From positions 110,696 through 174,695 of the forward strand of contig NZ_SNAQ03000016.1 of NCBI RefSeq assembly GCF_004375085.3: a stretch of 64,000 bases of DNA. Direction: 5' to 3'. The position numbers were made by a program, and so were the translations under genes. Shown piece by piece: positions 16,915 through 25,158 of this stretch. Source of the DNA: Lewinella sp. W8 (lineage in GTDB: Bacteria > Bacteroidota > Bacteroidia > Chitinophagales > Saprospiraceae). The first letter of the stretch is position 1, and each line of letters begins with the position of its first letter. Below the pieces are notes generated by a model. That model ran no database searches. It had not been told where the DNA came from and saw only the letters and a program-made list of their open reading frames with translations.

Positions 16915-19512
16915 CTACCGAACCACAATCCGTTCGGCATGAGAATTCCCGGCCGCGTCCGTGACGCTCATGATGAAGGCCCCGGATCCTACGCGCTGCA
17001 GGCCCAGGTGCATCGTATGTTCCCGGTGCTCTTCGGTGTGGACCAATTTGCCGTCGGCGCTGAAGACGTCCACCCGCAGCGGGAGTTGCCAGTTGGCGTT
17101 GGCCCGCACGACCATCCAGCCGTTACTGGGATTGGGGAAGGTGATGAAGTGCTCGATGTCCACTTCCTCTTCTCCCATGGCATCGATCCATTCGGCGAGG
17201 GCCTCGACGTAGGCTTCGTCCACGAGGTTGGTGCCGAGGGGTGGCATCTGGTTGTCTCCCCGAGTCTGGTCCCGAATCCACAGCTCCGAAGCGGCGTGAT
17301 TGCCGGGCTCCACGAGGAGGTTGTCGTGACCGGAGGTCTGGCTCAGGGTGGGCAGTTCAATGATGTTTTTGGATTCCAGCGGCGTGTGGAACCTCAGGTC
17401 CATCGTGACGCCACTGATGCCCCCGAGACGATGGCAGGAGGAGCAGTTGGCGTCGAGGTAAGAACGGATTCTGAGGTCCAGACTCACGAAGTCATTCAGG
17501 TCGTAGGCCCGGGGGTAATCACTCCAGTCGTTGTCGTCGTGGTCGATAACGTTGAGGTCACTCAGGTACTGGAGTTGATTTTTGGAAACGCCCAGCGAGG
17601 GATAATACATCTCCGAATTGAGCTGGTGGGTTTTGACGCCCAGTACAAAGTTGGCGTTGGAGTTGTGGCAGGACATACACTGATCCCGACCGGGGAAATC
17701 CCACCGTTGGGTCCCCGCCGACTGCCCCTCGTCCTGGATGTCGTAAGTCGCGCTGGAGTTGTCCAGTTGGAGGTAAGCTTCGGTCTGCTCTTCGTTCCAT
17801 TTGTAGGTGAGACCGTAGGCCGTGTTGTTCCTGGCCATGATGAAAAAGCGCGTTTCCAGCTTCACGCGTTCGTTCGGATTGGAGGTGGAGGTCGGCAGGT
17901 CAAAATGCTTGATGAAGACGGTGCCTTCGGGGAACTCCCAGTCTTCCTCTTCGCTGAATTTAATCTGCTCGCTGGCCTGGTTAAATTCCCCGTCGTTGGG
18001 GATGGCCATCCACCGCCGCTTGATGGCGCGGTCCGACCACAGCGGAGCGTTGACCTCGTAGGGAATGATGCCGTCCGCTACTTCCAGGCGCTCCAGATCC
18101 GTGAACACCCCGAGTTCCGAGAGCTTTGCGGGAGGATCGGGAACGGCTTGGCGTTGCCGCAGGTGCAATATTCGTCCGCCTTCCCGGAAGGGCCAGGCGA
18201 TGGTCGTGACGAGGATTTCTCCGTTGGACAGGTAGTGCATCCCCGAGATGCTGCTGAACTGGGGGAGGTCGACGGGCTCCGGTCCGAAATCCGTCAACAG
18301 GATTTCGGCTTCGGGGGCGCTGTTGACATCGGTGCGGAGGACCATGATGTTGTCCCGCACGTAATCGGCGAAGAGGTAGCGACCGTTGAGGTAGATGAAT
18401 TCCGAGCCGCGGTAAATGCCGGCGCCGATGACGCAGTTGCCCAGGTCATTACCGTAGTGGAAGAGGGGGGCTTTTTCGTTGCCGATCAGCGAGTCGGGGC
18501 GGCCACCGGCCCAGTCTTCTCCCTCCAGGAAGTTCCACTGGAGGTTGTCTCCTTTCTCCACCTGGTTGATTTCTTCCCGTTTGCTGGAGCCCACGTCGCT
18601 GATCCAGATGGTATTTTCCTGGGGGTCGAAGTGGGTGGAGTACGGACTGCGGATGCCGATGGCGTAGAACTCCTCCAGGATGTCCCCCGCTTCGCTGAGC
18701 CAGGGGTTGTCGTTGGGGATCATGTAGCCCTGGGTGTAGGTTTCTTGGGGCCACCCCTCGGGTGGCGCGGCGTTGGCGATGGGCTGGCGACGGATGGGAT
18801 GACTGCGGGTGGGGTCGTTGTCGACGTCGATTCTCAGCAGGCCCGAAAACAGCCCCCTTTCCAGCGTTTGATTGGATTCAGTCCGGTGATCGGGTTCGCC
18901 CTCATCCCCAACGGCCAGATAAAGCAGTCCTTCGTGGAAGAAGAGTCCGCCGCCGTTGTGCCAGGCGGAGCGATCGTACTGCTGAATCAGGATTTCTTCC
19001 GAGGCTTTGTCGAATTGCTGGGCGTCTTCGTCCCAGCTGAATTTGGCGAGGCGGTTGTACCCGAGGTGGTCGTGAACTTCCGGCTCCGGTTTGTAGCGGT
19101 AGAAGATAAAGGCCAGTTGCTTGTCGGGGAAGTCGGGGTTGCCGAATTCGGGGTGGAGGGCGATGGAAATAGCGCCGGCTTCGCTGTAGTTGACGGTGCG
19201 GTCCGTGATGTCCAGCACCAGCTCCTGCGTCTGGGCTTCCAGGTTAACCCGCCAGAGTTGTCCCGTCTTGCAGAGGATCAGCACGTCCTCGGAGTTGGGG
19301 AATTCAAGGACTTTTAGCGGCGCGAGGATATCGATTTCCGGCAGGTTGTTCTCCAGGTACCAGGCCCCGCCGAAGCCGGGCGTAATGTCGGGGAATACCC
19401 CGTTGAGGTAGGCGCCCATCGCGCCGGGGGCGCGGGTTACGGAGGCCATCATGGACAACAACAAAATACTGAACAAGCCGACCATCACGGCGGCCTTAGA
19501 TTTACTAATCAC
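16915..19512 (-). CDS. Secreted PQQ-type sugar dehydrogenase with two haem-c motifs and a sorting tail
   Basis: 865 aa. A GTG start at 19512 gives a signal peptide with a positive n-region (SKSK). The next ATG, at 19485, would lose it. Residues about 45-430 form a GSDH/aldose-dehydrogenase-type six-blade propeller (AWHNGGGLFF, LYLAVGDEG, GIRSPYSTHFDP). Residues about 450-750 hold two CxxCH haem-c sites, CMSCH at 612-616 and CSSCH at 690-694. The last 75 residues are a T9SS-type C-terminal sorting domain (FPNPSNG start, RIVVR end). It is probably an exported oxidoreductase passing electrons from sugar or alcohol oxidation through its own haems. The substrate and true cofactor are not shown by the sequence. 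Confidence 0.85.
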   Translation of the reverse strand: MISKSKAAVMVGLFSILLLSMMASVTRAPGAMGAYLNGVFPDITPGFGGAWYLENNLPEIDILAPLKVLEFPNSEDVLILCKTGQLWRVNLEAQTQELVLDITDRTVNYSEAGAISIALHPEFGNPDFPDKQLAFIFYRYKPEPEVHDHLGYNRLAKFSWDEDAQQFDKASEEILIQQYDRSAWHNGGGLFFHEGLLYLAVGDEGEPDHRTESNQTLERGLFSGLLRIDVDNDPTRSHPIRRQPIANAAPPEGWPQETYTQGYMIPNDNPWLSEAGDILEEFYAIGIRSPYSTHFDPQENTIWISDVGSSKREEINQVEKGDNLQWNFLEGEDWAGGRPDSLIGNEKAPLFHYGNDLGNCVIGAGIYRGSEFIYLNGRYLFADYVRDNIMVLRTDVNSAPEAEILLTDFGPEPVDLPQFSSISGMHYLSNGEILVTTIAWPFREGGRILHLRQRQAVPDPPAKLSELGVFTDLERLEVADGIIPYEVNAPLWSDRAIKRRWMAIPNDGEFNQASEQIKFSEEEDWEFPEGTVFIKHFDLPTSTSNPNERVKLETRFFIMARNNTAYGLTYKWNEEQTEAYLQLDNSSATYDIQDEGQSAGTQRWDFPGRDQCMSCHNSNANFVLGVKTHQLNSEMYYPSLGVSKNQLQYLSDLNVIDHDDNDWSDYPRAYDLNDFVSLDLRIRSYLDANCSSCHRLGGISGVTMDLRFHTPLESKNIIELPTLSQTSGHDNLLVEPGNHAASELWIRDQTRGDNQMPPLGTNLVDEAYVEALAEWIDAMGEEEVDIEHFITFPNPSNGWMVVRANANWQLPLRVDVFSADGKLVHTEEHREHTMHLGLQRVGSGAFIMSVTDAAGNSHAERIVVR

Positions 19513-19640
19513 TGGTTATGGGGGGATTTGCGACCCTAAAAGTAGGAAAAAGCGGCCTGACGCATCGGGACTGGCGTGTCGGGTGGGGGACTTTATTGGA
19601 GTTGCTGGTGGCGCGGTTGCTGGTTGCTGGTTGGGAAAAG

Positions 19641-19892
19641 CTACGCATCCAAATTCCGCTCCTTGATCAGGGCCAGCAGCGCTTCATCTTCTTTGGAGGG
19701 ACGCGTTAGCAGGTAGATGAGAAACAGCGGAATGAGCATCAAAAAGCCGAAGGAATTAACCGCGACGCTGAAGACGATGATGCCGATCAAAAAGCCAATG
19801 AGAAAGGCGTGAATGACGGGCTTCTTTTTCAGCCTTTTGGCTTCTTTCCGCAGTTCTTCGTCCGTGAGGTTGGTCAGATTAGGTTGCTCCAT
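19641..19892 (-). CDS. Small two-helix membrane protein, Bacteroidota-conserved type
   Basis: 83 aa from the ATG at 19892. An upstream in-frame extension runs through a dispersed repeat and is unlikely to be coding. A charged amphipathic start (TDEELRKEAKRLKKK) is followed by two helices at about residues 32-50 and 52-68 and a charged tail (LIKERNLDA). Similar small proteins are frequent in Bacteroidota, with no assigned role that I know of. Confidence 0.65.
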   Translation of the reverse strand: MEQPNLTNLTDEELRKEAKRLKKKPVIHAFLIGFLIGIIVFSVAVNSFGFLMLIPLFLIYLLTRPSKEDEALLALIKERNLDA

Positions 19893-19974
19893 TTTTGACG
19901 ATAGTTTAGGTGTACACAGAAGTTGAAAACAAAAATAAGACGTTCCGAAAAAGACGGCACCCGGGCTAGGCAAG

Positions 19975-20026
19975 GCACCCGTACCGGCTGAGCCGAGTAT
20001 TCCGCTGCGCTTCACGATCCCTCGCC
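19975..20026. repeat. 52-bp dispersed element, copy 1
   Basis: Shares the core GTACCGGCTGAGCCGAGTAT and the following GCTGCGCTTCACG with copies at 38233-38284 and 49097-49148, with only a few mismatches. All three copies are intergenic. Confidence 0.8.
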
Positions 20027-20120
20027 AAAAAAATCGTGACCTCAACCAGAAAAACTACCCCACGGCGCGGACTGAATGGCGCGCAGGGTGAATTGTTTAT
20101 CCAGCAATGAAGCCTCCAGT

Positions 20121-20307
20121 AACCAGCAACTTGGGTTAGGTCCCCCGGACGCACACTCAAAGGTGCTGCGCACACTTCGAGGTGCTGTAAAGTCATTCCC
20201 TGCCCAGCAACTAGACAACCAGCAACTTGGGTTAGGTCCCCCGGACGCACACTCAAAGGTGCTGCGCACACTTCGAGGTGCTGTAAAGTCATTCCCTACC
20301 CAGCAAC
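20121..20307. repeat. 96-bp direct repeat, two copies
   Basis: The unit starting AACCAGCAACTTGGG at 20121 recurs at 20217. The copies are nearly identical over about 90 bp, ending in TCATTCCC(T)(G/A)CCCAGCAAC. The flanks are degenerate TTGCTGG heptamers. The near-identity suggests recent duplication. Confidence 0.85.
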
Positions 20308-20310
20308 CAG

Positions 20311-22341
20311 CTACTTCCGATACCGGTTAAACCAGGCCACGATGTGGTTGATCTTCGTGATCAGCTGGCTGGGGCGGTTGGCGATGAAGTGGTAGGCGCC
20401 GGGCACCTCCACCAGGGCCGTTTCAATCTTGCGCAGTTTTAAGGCGTGGTAGAGCTGCTTGGCTTCGGAGAGGGGCGTGCGCAGGTCGGCACTGCCGACC
20501 ATCACCAGGGTGGGCGTTTCCACGTTGGCGACCAGGGAGATCGGGGAGAATTTCCAGTAGTCCATGGGGTTCTCCCAGGGCTGCCCGGGGTAACGGGAGT
20601 AGGCGTAGCCGTAGTAGTTGTCGGCCACCAGGGTCTTACTGATCCAGTTCATCACGGGCTTGATCACGGCCGCCGAACGGAAGCGGTTGTTCTTGCCGAT
20701 CATCCAGGCGGTCATGATGCCGCCGGCACTGCCGCCGGTCACGAAGAGGCTGTCTTCGCTGAAGTAGGCGCGCTTGAGCAGTTCGTCCACGCCGTCCATG
20801 ACGTCATTGTAATCCTCGCCGGGATAATTGTGGTAGAGCAGGTTGCCAAATTCCTCCCCGTAGCTCGTACTGCCCCGTGGATTGGGGTAGAAAACGGCGT
20901 AGCCGGCACTGGCGTAGAGCTGCACTTCGGGAGAGAAGTGCGGTCCGTAGCTGGAGATAGGACCGCCGTGGTTCTCGACCAGCAGCGGGTAAGAGTCACC
21001 CTCCGTAAAGTCCGGCGGATACACCACCCAGCCCTGAATCTTGCGGCCATCGACGCTAGAGGTATACCATATTTCTTCCAGCTGGCCGAGTTTGCGGTAG
21101 TCCAGTAAGCTCTGACTGACGTGCGTCAGCCGCTGCGGTTGGCCACCCCTAGTCTGCACCGCCAGCTCTGCGGGGTGGTAGGGACTGGTGAGGGTGTAGG
21201 CTACCTTCCCGCCGTTAGAAACGGAATAGGAGCCTCCGCTGTAGGGCCGGGCCACGGAGGTTCCCCCGACGTTTTCTACCAGATCGGTATGCTTACCCTC
21301 CAGGGTAGCGTGGGCCACCAGGGAGGAGCCTTCGTTGTCGTACTGGAAATAGAAGCCCCGGCCGTCGGCACTCCAGTTCAGGTCACTCACGGACCGGTCA
21401 AGGGTGAGGGGGATTTCCCGTTTCCCGCTGCCGTCCAGGTTCATCAGGTACACGCGGGTGATCTGGTAGGTCTGCATCTTGTCCGGGTAGCCGAGGTAGA
21501 GGATTTGCTTACCGTCGGGGGATACGGCCGGACTGCGGTCCGGTCCGTCGCGCTCGGTCAGGGCCGTGATCTCGCCGGTGGCGAGGTGGAGGCGGTAGAC
21601 TTCCGAATTGCGGAAACGGTATTCCCAATCGTCGATGCGGTTGGCGGAAAAGACGAGGTGCTGCCCGTCCGGTGTCCACTGAGGGGCGCCGCGGTGGTGG
21701 TAGTTGCCGGAGGTTACCCGCCGGGGGCTCCCGCCGTCGGCGGGAATGACGAAGTAGTGGGCAAAGCCCGGCTCCATATAGCCCGATCCGTCGGCTTCGT
21801 GCTTCACACGGGTGGTGATCCGAGGTGCGGCGGCCCATTCGGCCCCCTGTGGGGCGCGGGGGCCGCTGACCAGCTTCAACTCCTGGCCGGGGACCAGCAT
21901 GGAGAAGGCGAGGTGCTTACCGTCGGGGGACCAGCTGAGCCCGGAGGGCGAGCGCTCGAGCTGGGTCAGGCGGGCCATGGTGCCCGCGGCGAGCCAGTAG
22001 ACGTAAATTTCGGACCCGTGTTCCCCGCTGCTCACGAAGGCTAGGCGGGTGCCGTCGGGCGACCACACGGCGGCGGATTCATTGACGTCGTTGCTGGTGA
22101 GCTTTCGGTGTTCGGTGCCGTCGGCTTTGATCAGCCACAGCCGGGAGGTCCGGCGGTCCTTCATGATGTCCATGCCCCGGCGTTGGTAGACGACCCAGTC
22201 GCCGTTGGGGGAAATGGCGGGGGCGGTCACCCATTCGAGGTCAAAAACGTCCATGCTGGTGAAGGGGGGCTTATCCTGAGCGGAAAGCAGCAGGGAGCCG
22301 CAGAGAAGGAGGAAAAGGATGATCAGCTTGGGGCTGGGCAT
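20311..22341 (-). CDS. Prolyl-oligopeptidase-family (S9) peptidase, exported
   Basis: 676 aa from the ATG at 22341. The frame extends further upstream, but this start exposes the signal peptide (LILFLLLCGSLLLSAQ). Residues about 25-390 form a PD40/beta-propeller with repeated SPDG(T/K) motifs. The C-terminal alpha/beta-hydrolase domain carries the nucleophile Ser538 in GGSAGG, an Asp in SADLRTP, and the catalytic His in PGAYHF. This matches DPP4/acylaminoacyl-peptidase-type S9 enzymes that clip peptides in the periplasm or outside the cell. No operon partner is visible. Confidence 0.92.
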   Translation of the reverse strand: MPSPKLIILFLLLCGSLLLSAQDKPPFTSMDVFDLEWVTAPAISPNGDWVVYQRRGMDIMKDRRTSRLWLIKADGTEHRKLTSNDVNESAAVWSPDGTRLAFVSSGEHGSEIYVYWLAAGTMARLTQLERSPSGLSWSPDGKHLAFSMLVPGQELKLVSGPRAPQGAEWAAAPRITTRVKHEADGSGYMEPGFAHYFVIPADGGSPRRVTSGNYHHRGAPQWTPDGQHLVFSANRIDDWEYRFRNSEVYRLHLATGEITALTERDGPDRSPAVSPDGKQILYLGYPDKMQTYQITRVYLMNLDGSGKREIPLTLDRSVSDLNWSADGRGFYFQYDNEGSSLVAHATLEGKHTDLVENVGGTSVARPYSGGSYSVSNGGKVAYTLTSPYHPAELAVQTRGGQPQRLTHVSQSLLDYRKLGQLEEIWYTSSVDGRKIQGWVVYPPDFTEGDSYPLLVENHGGPISSYGPHFSPEVQLYASAGYAVFYPNPRGSTSYGEEFGNLLYHNYPGEDYNDVMDGVDELLKRAYFSEDSLFVTGGSAGGIMTAWMIGKNNRFRSAAVIKPVMNWISKTLVADNYYGYAYSRYPGQPWENPMDYWKFSPISLVANVETPTLVMVGSADLRTPLSEAKQLYHALKLRKIETALVEVPGAYHFIANRPSQLITKINHIVAWFNRYRK

Positions 22342-22756
22342 GGCTGGGTGGGTTGTGTGGTTAGGAAGGGAGGGCCGAAGGCGTGGGGTAAAATAGGGTT
22401 TTGGGGGGAATTCGGACGAGGGACCGCAGGTGCAAAGTTCCTTGGGGTAGGGCCGGGTAACCGGGCTTTCGTCGATTGAGCTTACCGGTTGATGGGGGGT
22501 GAAATGGTGACAATTTTTGCTGAGAAATTTGACCACGTCGACTAAGCCTACTTGTAGACGGAAGTTCAGTTGATTAACCCACAATGCTTCAAGTGGAGCT
22601 TTTCTCCAGGCTACGTGATGCCTTACAGGGGGGGCGGTTTTCCGGGGTTCTCTCCCGACAAAGAACGGCTCCGCCACCCCACCAGCATGGACTGCGGCAG
22701 GGTTAGTATTCTAGCAGAAGGTTGGTACTCAAGGGTGCTTCCCCCCTGTTGATCCG
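22342..22756. other. Intergenic region, nothing recognised
   Basis: 415 bp between the S9 peptidase and cold-shock genes (both minus strand). I found no gene, RNA, hairpin terminator or repeat that I can support. Confidence 0.5.
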
Positions 22757-23191
22757 CTATTCCGCGACCTTCTTTACCTTAATCGCAATCGGCCCCTTGG
22801 GGCCACTCCCTACTTCAAAGGTTACCGCGTCATCGGCATCAATCTCAACCTCCAGGTCATTTGCGTGGATAAAATAGCTTTGGTCGGTGGCCACGTCGAG
22901 GATGAAGCCATAGCCCTTTTCTGCGTTGAAGAATTTGACCTTTCCTTGTTTTTCAAAGCGAGATTCATCGGTGTCTTCACTTTTCGGAACACCAATCTCG
23001 ACGTCCTCAAGCTTGACGGACCTTTTTGATGGGTCCTGAGGTTCTGTGGTCAAGTTGCCATTTTCGTCCACGTACATGAACTCAATTTGGGTCTTTCCCT
23101 CCTGCTTGCGTCTTTCTCTTCGGTCCTTTTTGTCTTGTGCCTTTTTGCGCTTCTTTTTTGCGCGTTCTTTTTTACTAAAGCTGTCCGCCAT
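22757..23191 (-). CDS. Cold-shock-domain protein with long charged N-terminal extension
   Basis: 144 aa. Residues 1-80 are highly charged, with a Lys/Arg-rich block (about residues 6-31) resembling a disordered RNA-contacting tail. The C-terminal 62 residues are a cold-shock OB-fold: GKVKFFNAEKGYGFI (RNP1 KGYGFI), and QSYFIHAND in place of the usual VFVH(F/Y)S RNP2. It is probably a single-stranded nucleic-acid chaperone. Extended CSD proteins of this type occur in Bacteroidota. Confidence 0.88.
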   Translation of the reverse strand: MADSFSKKERAKKKRKKAQDKKDRRERRKQEGKTQIEFMYVDENGNLTTEPQDPSKRSVKLEDVEIGVPKSEDTDESRFEKQGKVKFFNAEKGYGFILDVATDQSYFIHANDLEVEIDADDAVTFEVGSGPKGPIAIKVKKVAE

Positions 23192-23592
23192 GTGGATTTT
23201 TTTATTGAGTAATGGTTAAATCCAAACATGAGCAACTAGCTTACTACACTAATTAAAAATATCTTGAACGTAACGTGGAAGGCGACAAGGTAGTCATTAA
23301 AGTATAGATGGGGTTAATATCGGTGCTTTACGACGGTGATGCGGGGCCACTTTAAAAGAAAACTCCGCTGGCCGACTGGCCAACGGAGCTTCCACAAGTG
23401 GGCATAATGATATAAGAGCTTGTTTGGATTTTGGTCGTCTGGCCGAATTTGAGATTTTTTTGGTGGTAGCAAGGCGGGGAACCCGGAGTTTAGCAGCGCT
23501 AAATGAGGATTTCCCCAACGAAGCTAGCGCCAAAAAAGGCCAAATGGAGGCCGATTACTAAATTCCAAACAAGCTCTTAATTAGTGGTGTGC
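23192..23592. other. Intergenic region carrying a palindromic element
   Basis: 401 bp between the cold-shock gene and the DUF1501 gene. The notable content is the 167-bp palindrome at 23413-23579. A short inverted repeat (CTCCGCTGGCC/GGCCAACGGAG) at about 23363-23388 could be a terminator-like hairpin but lacks a T-run. No gene is supported. Confidence 0.6.
23413..23579. mobile_element. 167-bp MITE-like imperfect palindrome
   Basis: Perfect 16-bp terminal inverted repeats (TAAGAGCTTGTTTGGA at 23413-23428 and its complement at 23564-23579). A perfect central palindrome TTTAGC-AGC-GCTAAA sits at 23489-23503, centred exactly at 23496, the midpoint of the element. The arms are also imperfectly complementary. 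No coding capacity. This is a non-autonomous element or large hairpin (MITE/REP class). A 13-bp match to its end, AAACAAGCTCTTA, lies at 50022-50034 just upstream of pdxA. No transposase with these ends is in the window. Confidence 0.75.
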
Positions 23593-25158
23593 CTACTGCT
23601 TGACCACCCGCCGCGTGATGCGGCGGCCGCCTGATAGGGTGAGGTGGATGTAGTAAGCACCGGCGGGTAATCCGTGGGTTTCGACGTTGAGCTGATGCGC
23701 TCCGGCGGAGAAGGACCGATCGGAAACGACCCGCAGTTGCTGGCCCATGGCGTTGAAGAGCGCCAGGCGAGCCCGTTCGTTGCCGGTTACGAAGGACACC
23801 GTGAAGGATTCCCGGAAGGGATTGGGCGCTGCCGTCAGGTCTGGACTCTGCACCTGCGGCCTCGCCCCAATCGACGTCGTGGCGTTGCAGGCAGCAAGTA
23901 CCGGAACGTAGCTGAAGTCATCCAGCAGCAGTTCCCCCACGGCTTCTTCGCTGACGCCAAACCAGTCCATGAGAACCGATCCGTATACGTTGCGGAAGTC
24001 GTACTGCATGGCCACGCCTTCCTGCACGCCCACGGCGGGGTCGATCTCGGGGCTTTCTCCCGTAATGCCCCCGCTCACGCAGCTGCCGAAGAGGAAGAGC
24101 GGCGCGGCGTCTCCGTGATCGGTGCCCTGACTGGCGTTGGACCGTATCCGCCGACCAAACTCACTGAAGGTCATCCCCAACACCCGCTCTTCGAGGCCGA
24201 GGGCCTGCAGGTCGGCCTGGAATGCGGCCACGGCTTCGGACAGCGTCCGGAGCAGGTTGGCGTGTACCCCCGTGCCCGTTTCTCCCGCTACCGACTGATC
24301 GGCGTGGGTGTCAAAACCGCCCAGCTCTACGATGTACACTTTGGTGCGCAGCCCCCCCGAAATCAGTCGGGCAACGCTCTGCAGCTTGGCGGCGACTTCG
24401 TTGTTCTCGGGGTAGGGCACCATGGTGTTGCCCATCTCGGCGGCCTCACTGATGCCCGTGGCGTATTCGTTACTCTGGGCGATCGTGATCCGCAGCCAGT
24501 CCAACTCCCGACCGTAGGGGGTGTTCAGGTCGGCACCTCCGTCGAAGGAGGGCAGCTGACCAACGTTGTCGATGTCCGCAATGGCGATGCTGAAGTTTCC
24601 GCTGGTGCCCTGGCAGGTTTCGGAAACGGAGTTACCCATCACGATGGCGAAGGGACTGGGTTCCTCCACCGAGGGGTAATCACCCGGGAAACCCGGGTAG
24701 CGGGCGTCGAGGTGGCGGCCCAGCCAGCCCGTGGTGAGCACGGTGTCGGCGTCGGAGGCCGTGTTCCAGATGTCCGTGGACCGGAAGTGAGAACGGTTCT
24801 GCTGGGGGTAGCCTACGCCCTGCAAAACGGCTACTTTCCCCTCGTCGTAGAGGGAACGAATGCCACTCATGGCGGGGTGAAAAGCCGCCGTGTCTTCCAC
24901 CTGCAGCAGATCACCCTGCGGGATGATGATGTTGCTGCGGACGGCCGCCAGGTTGTCGTACTGGTCCAGCGGAATGAGGGTATTCAGTCCGTCGTTGCCG
25001 CCGTTCAGCTGGAGGAGGACCAGCACCCGGTCGTCATCGTTCATCTCTCCGGCCAGAAAGGGCTGGGAGAGCGCCGAGAGCTTGAACTGGTTCAGGATCA
25101 GCGGCAGCGGCAGCAGGGAAGCTTTACGGAGGAAAGATCTTCTTTTCATGGTTGTCAA
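23593..25158 (-). CDS. DUF1501 protein with Tat-like signal and T9SS-type sorting tail
   Basis: 521 aa. The N-terminus MTTMKRRSFLRKAS resembles a twin-arginine signal (RRSFLRK). The DUF1501 body (sulfatase/alkaline-phosphatase-like fold) contains VLLQLNGGNDGLNTLIP, LGGFDTH and FSEFGRR. The last about 85 residues are a secretion sorting domain (APNPFRESFTVSF start, RRVVKQ end). DUF1501 and DUF1800 proteins usually occur as neighbouring pairs and probably form an exported complex of unknown activity. Here the DUF1800 gene lies directly upstream with a 4-bp ATGA-type overlap (25155-25158). Confidence 0.88.
   Translation of the reverse strand: MTTMKRRSFLRKASLLPLPLILNQFKLSALSQPFLAGEMNDDDRVLVLLQLNGGNDGLNTLIPLDQYDNLAAVRSNIIIPQGDLLQVEDTAAFHPAMSGIRSLYDEGKVAVLQGVGYPQQNRSHFRSTDIWNTASDADTVLTTGWLGRHLDARYPGFPGDYPSVEEPSPFAIVMGNSVSETCQGTSGNFSIAIADIDNVGQLPSFDGGADLNTPYGRELDWLRITIAQSNEYATGISEAAEMGNTMVPYPENNEVAAKLQSVARLISGGLRTKVYIVELGGFDTHADQSVAGETGTGVHANLLRTLSEAVAAFQADLQALGLEERVLGMTFSEFGRRIRSNASQGTDHGDAAPLFLFGSCVSGGITGESPEIDPAVGVQEGVAMQYDFRNVYGSVLMDWFGVSEEAVGELLLDDFSYVPVLAACNATTSIGARPQVQSPDLTAAPNPFRESFTVSFVTGNERARLALFNAMGQQLRVVSDRSFSAGAHQLNVETHGLPAGAYYIHLTLSGGRRITRRVVKQ

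Larger units (their letters stand above)
19893..20310. other. Intergenic region made largely of repeats
   Basis: 418 bp containing a copy of the 52-bp dispersed element (19975-20026) and a two-copy 96-bp direct repeat (20121-20307), edged by CCAGCAAC/TTGCTGG heptamer sequence. Open frames here arise from the repeat and do not look like proteins. Confidence 0.7.

Noticed and set aside
16900..19317. Long plus-strand reading frame (805 codons) opposite the PQQ-type dehydrogenase
   Set aside because: Antisense shadow of a well-supported gene. It has no coherent domain and unnatural composition rich in Val/Gly/His.
23297..23533. Minus-strand frame inside the 167-bp palindrome
   Set aside because: It exists only because the palindrome is open in that frame, with no protein-like features.
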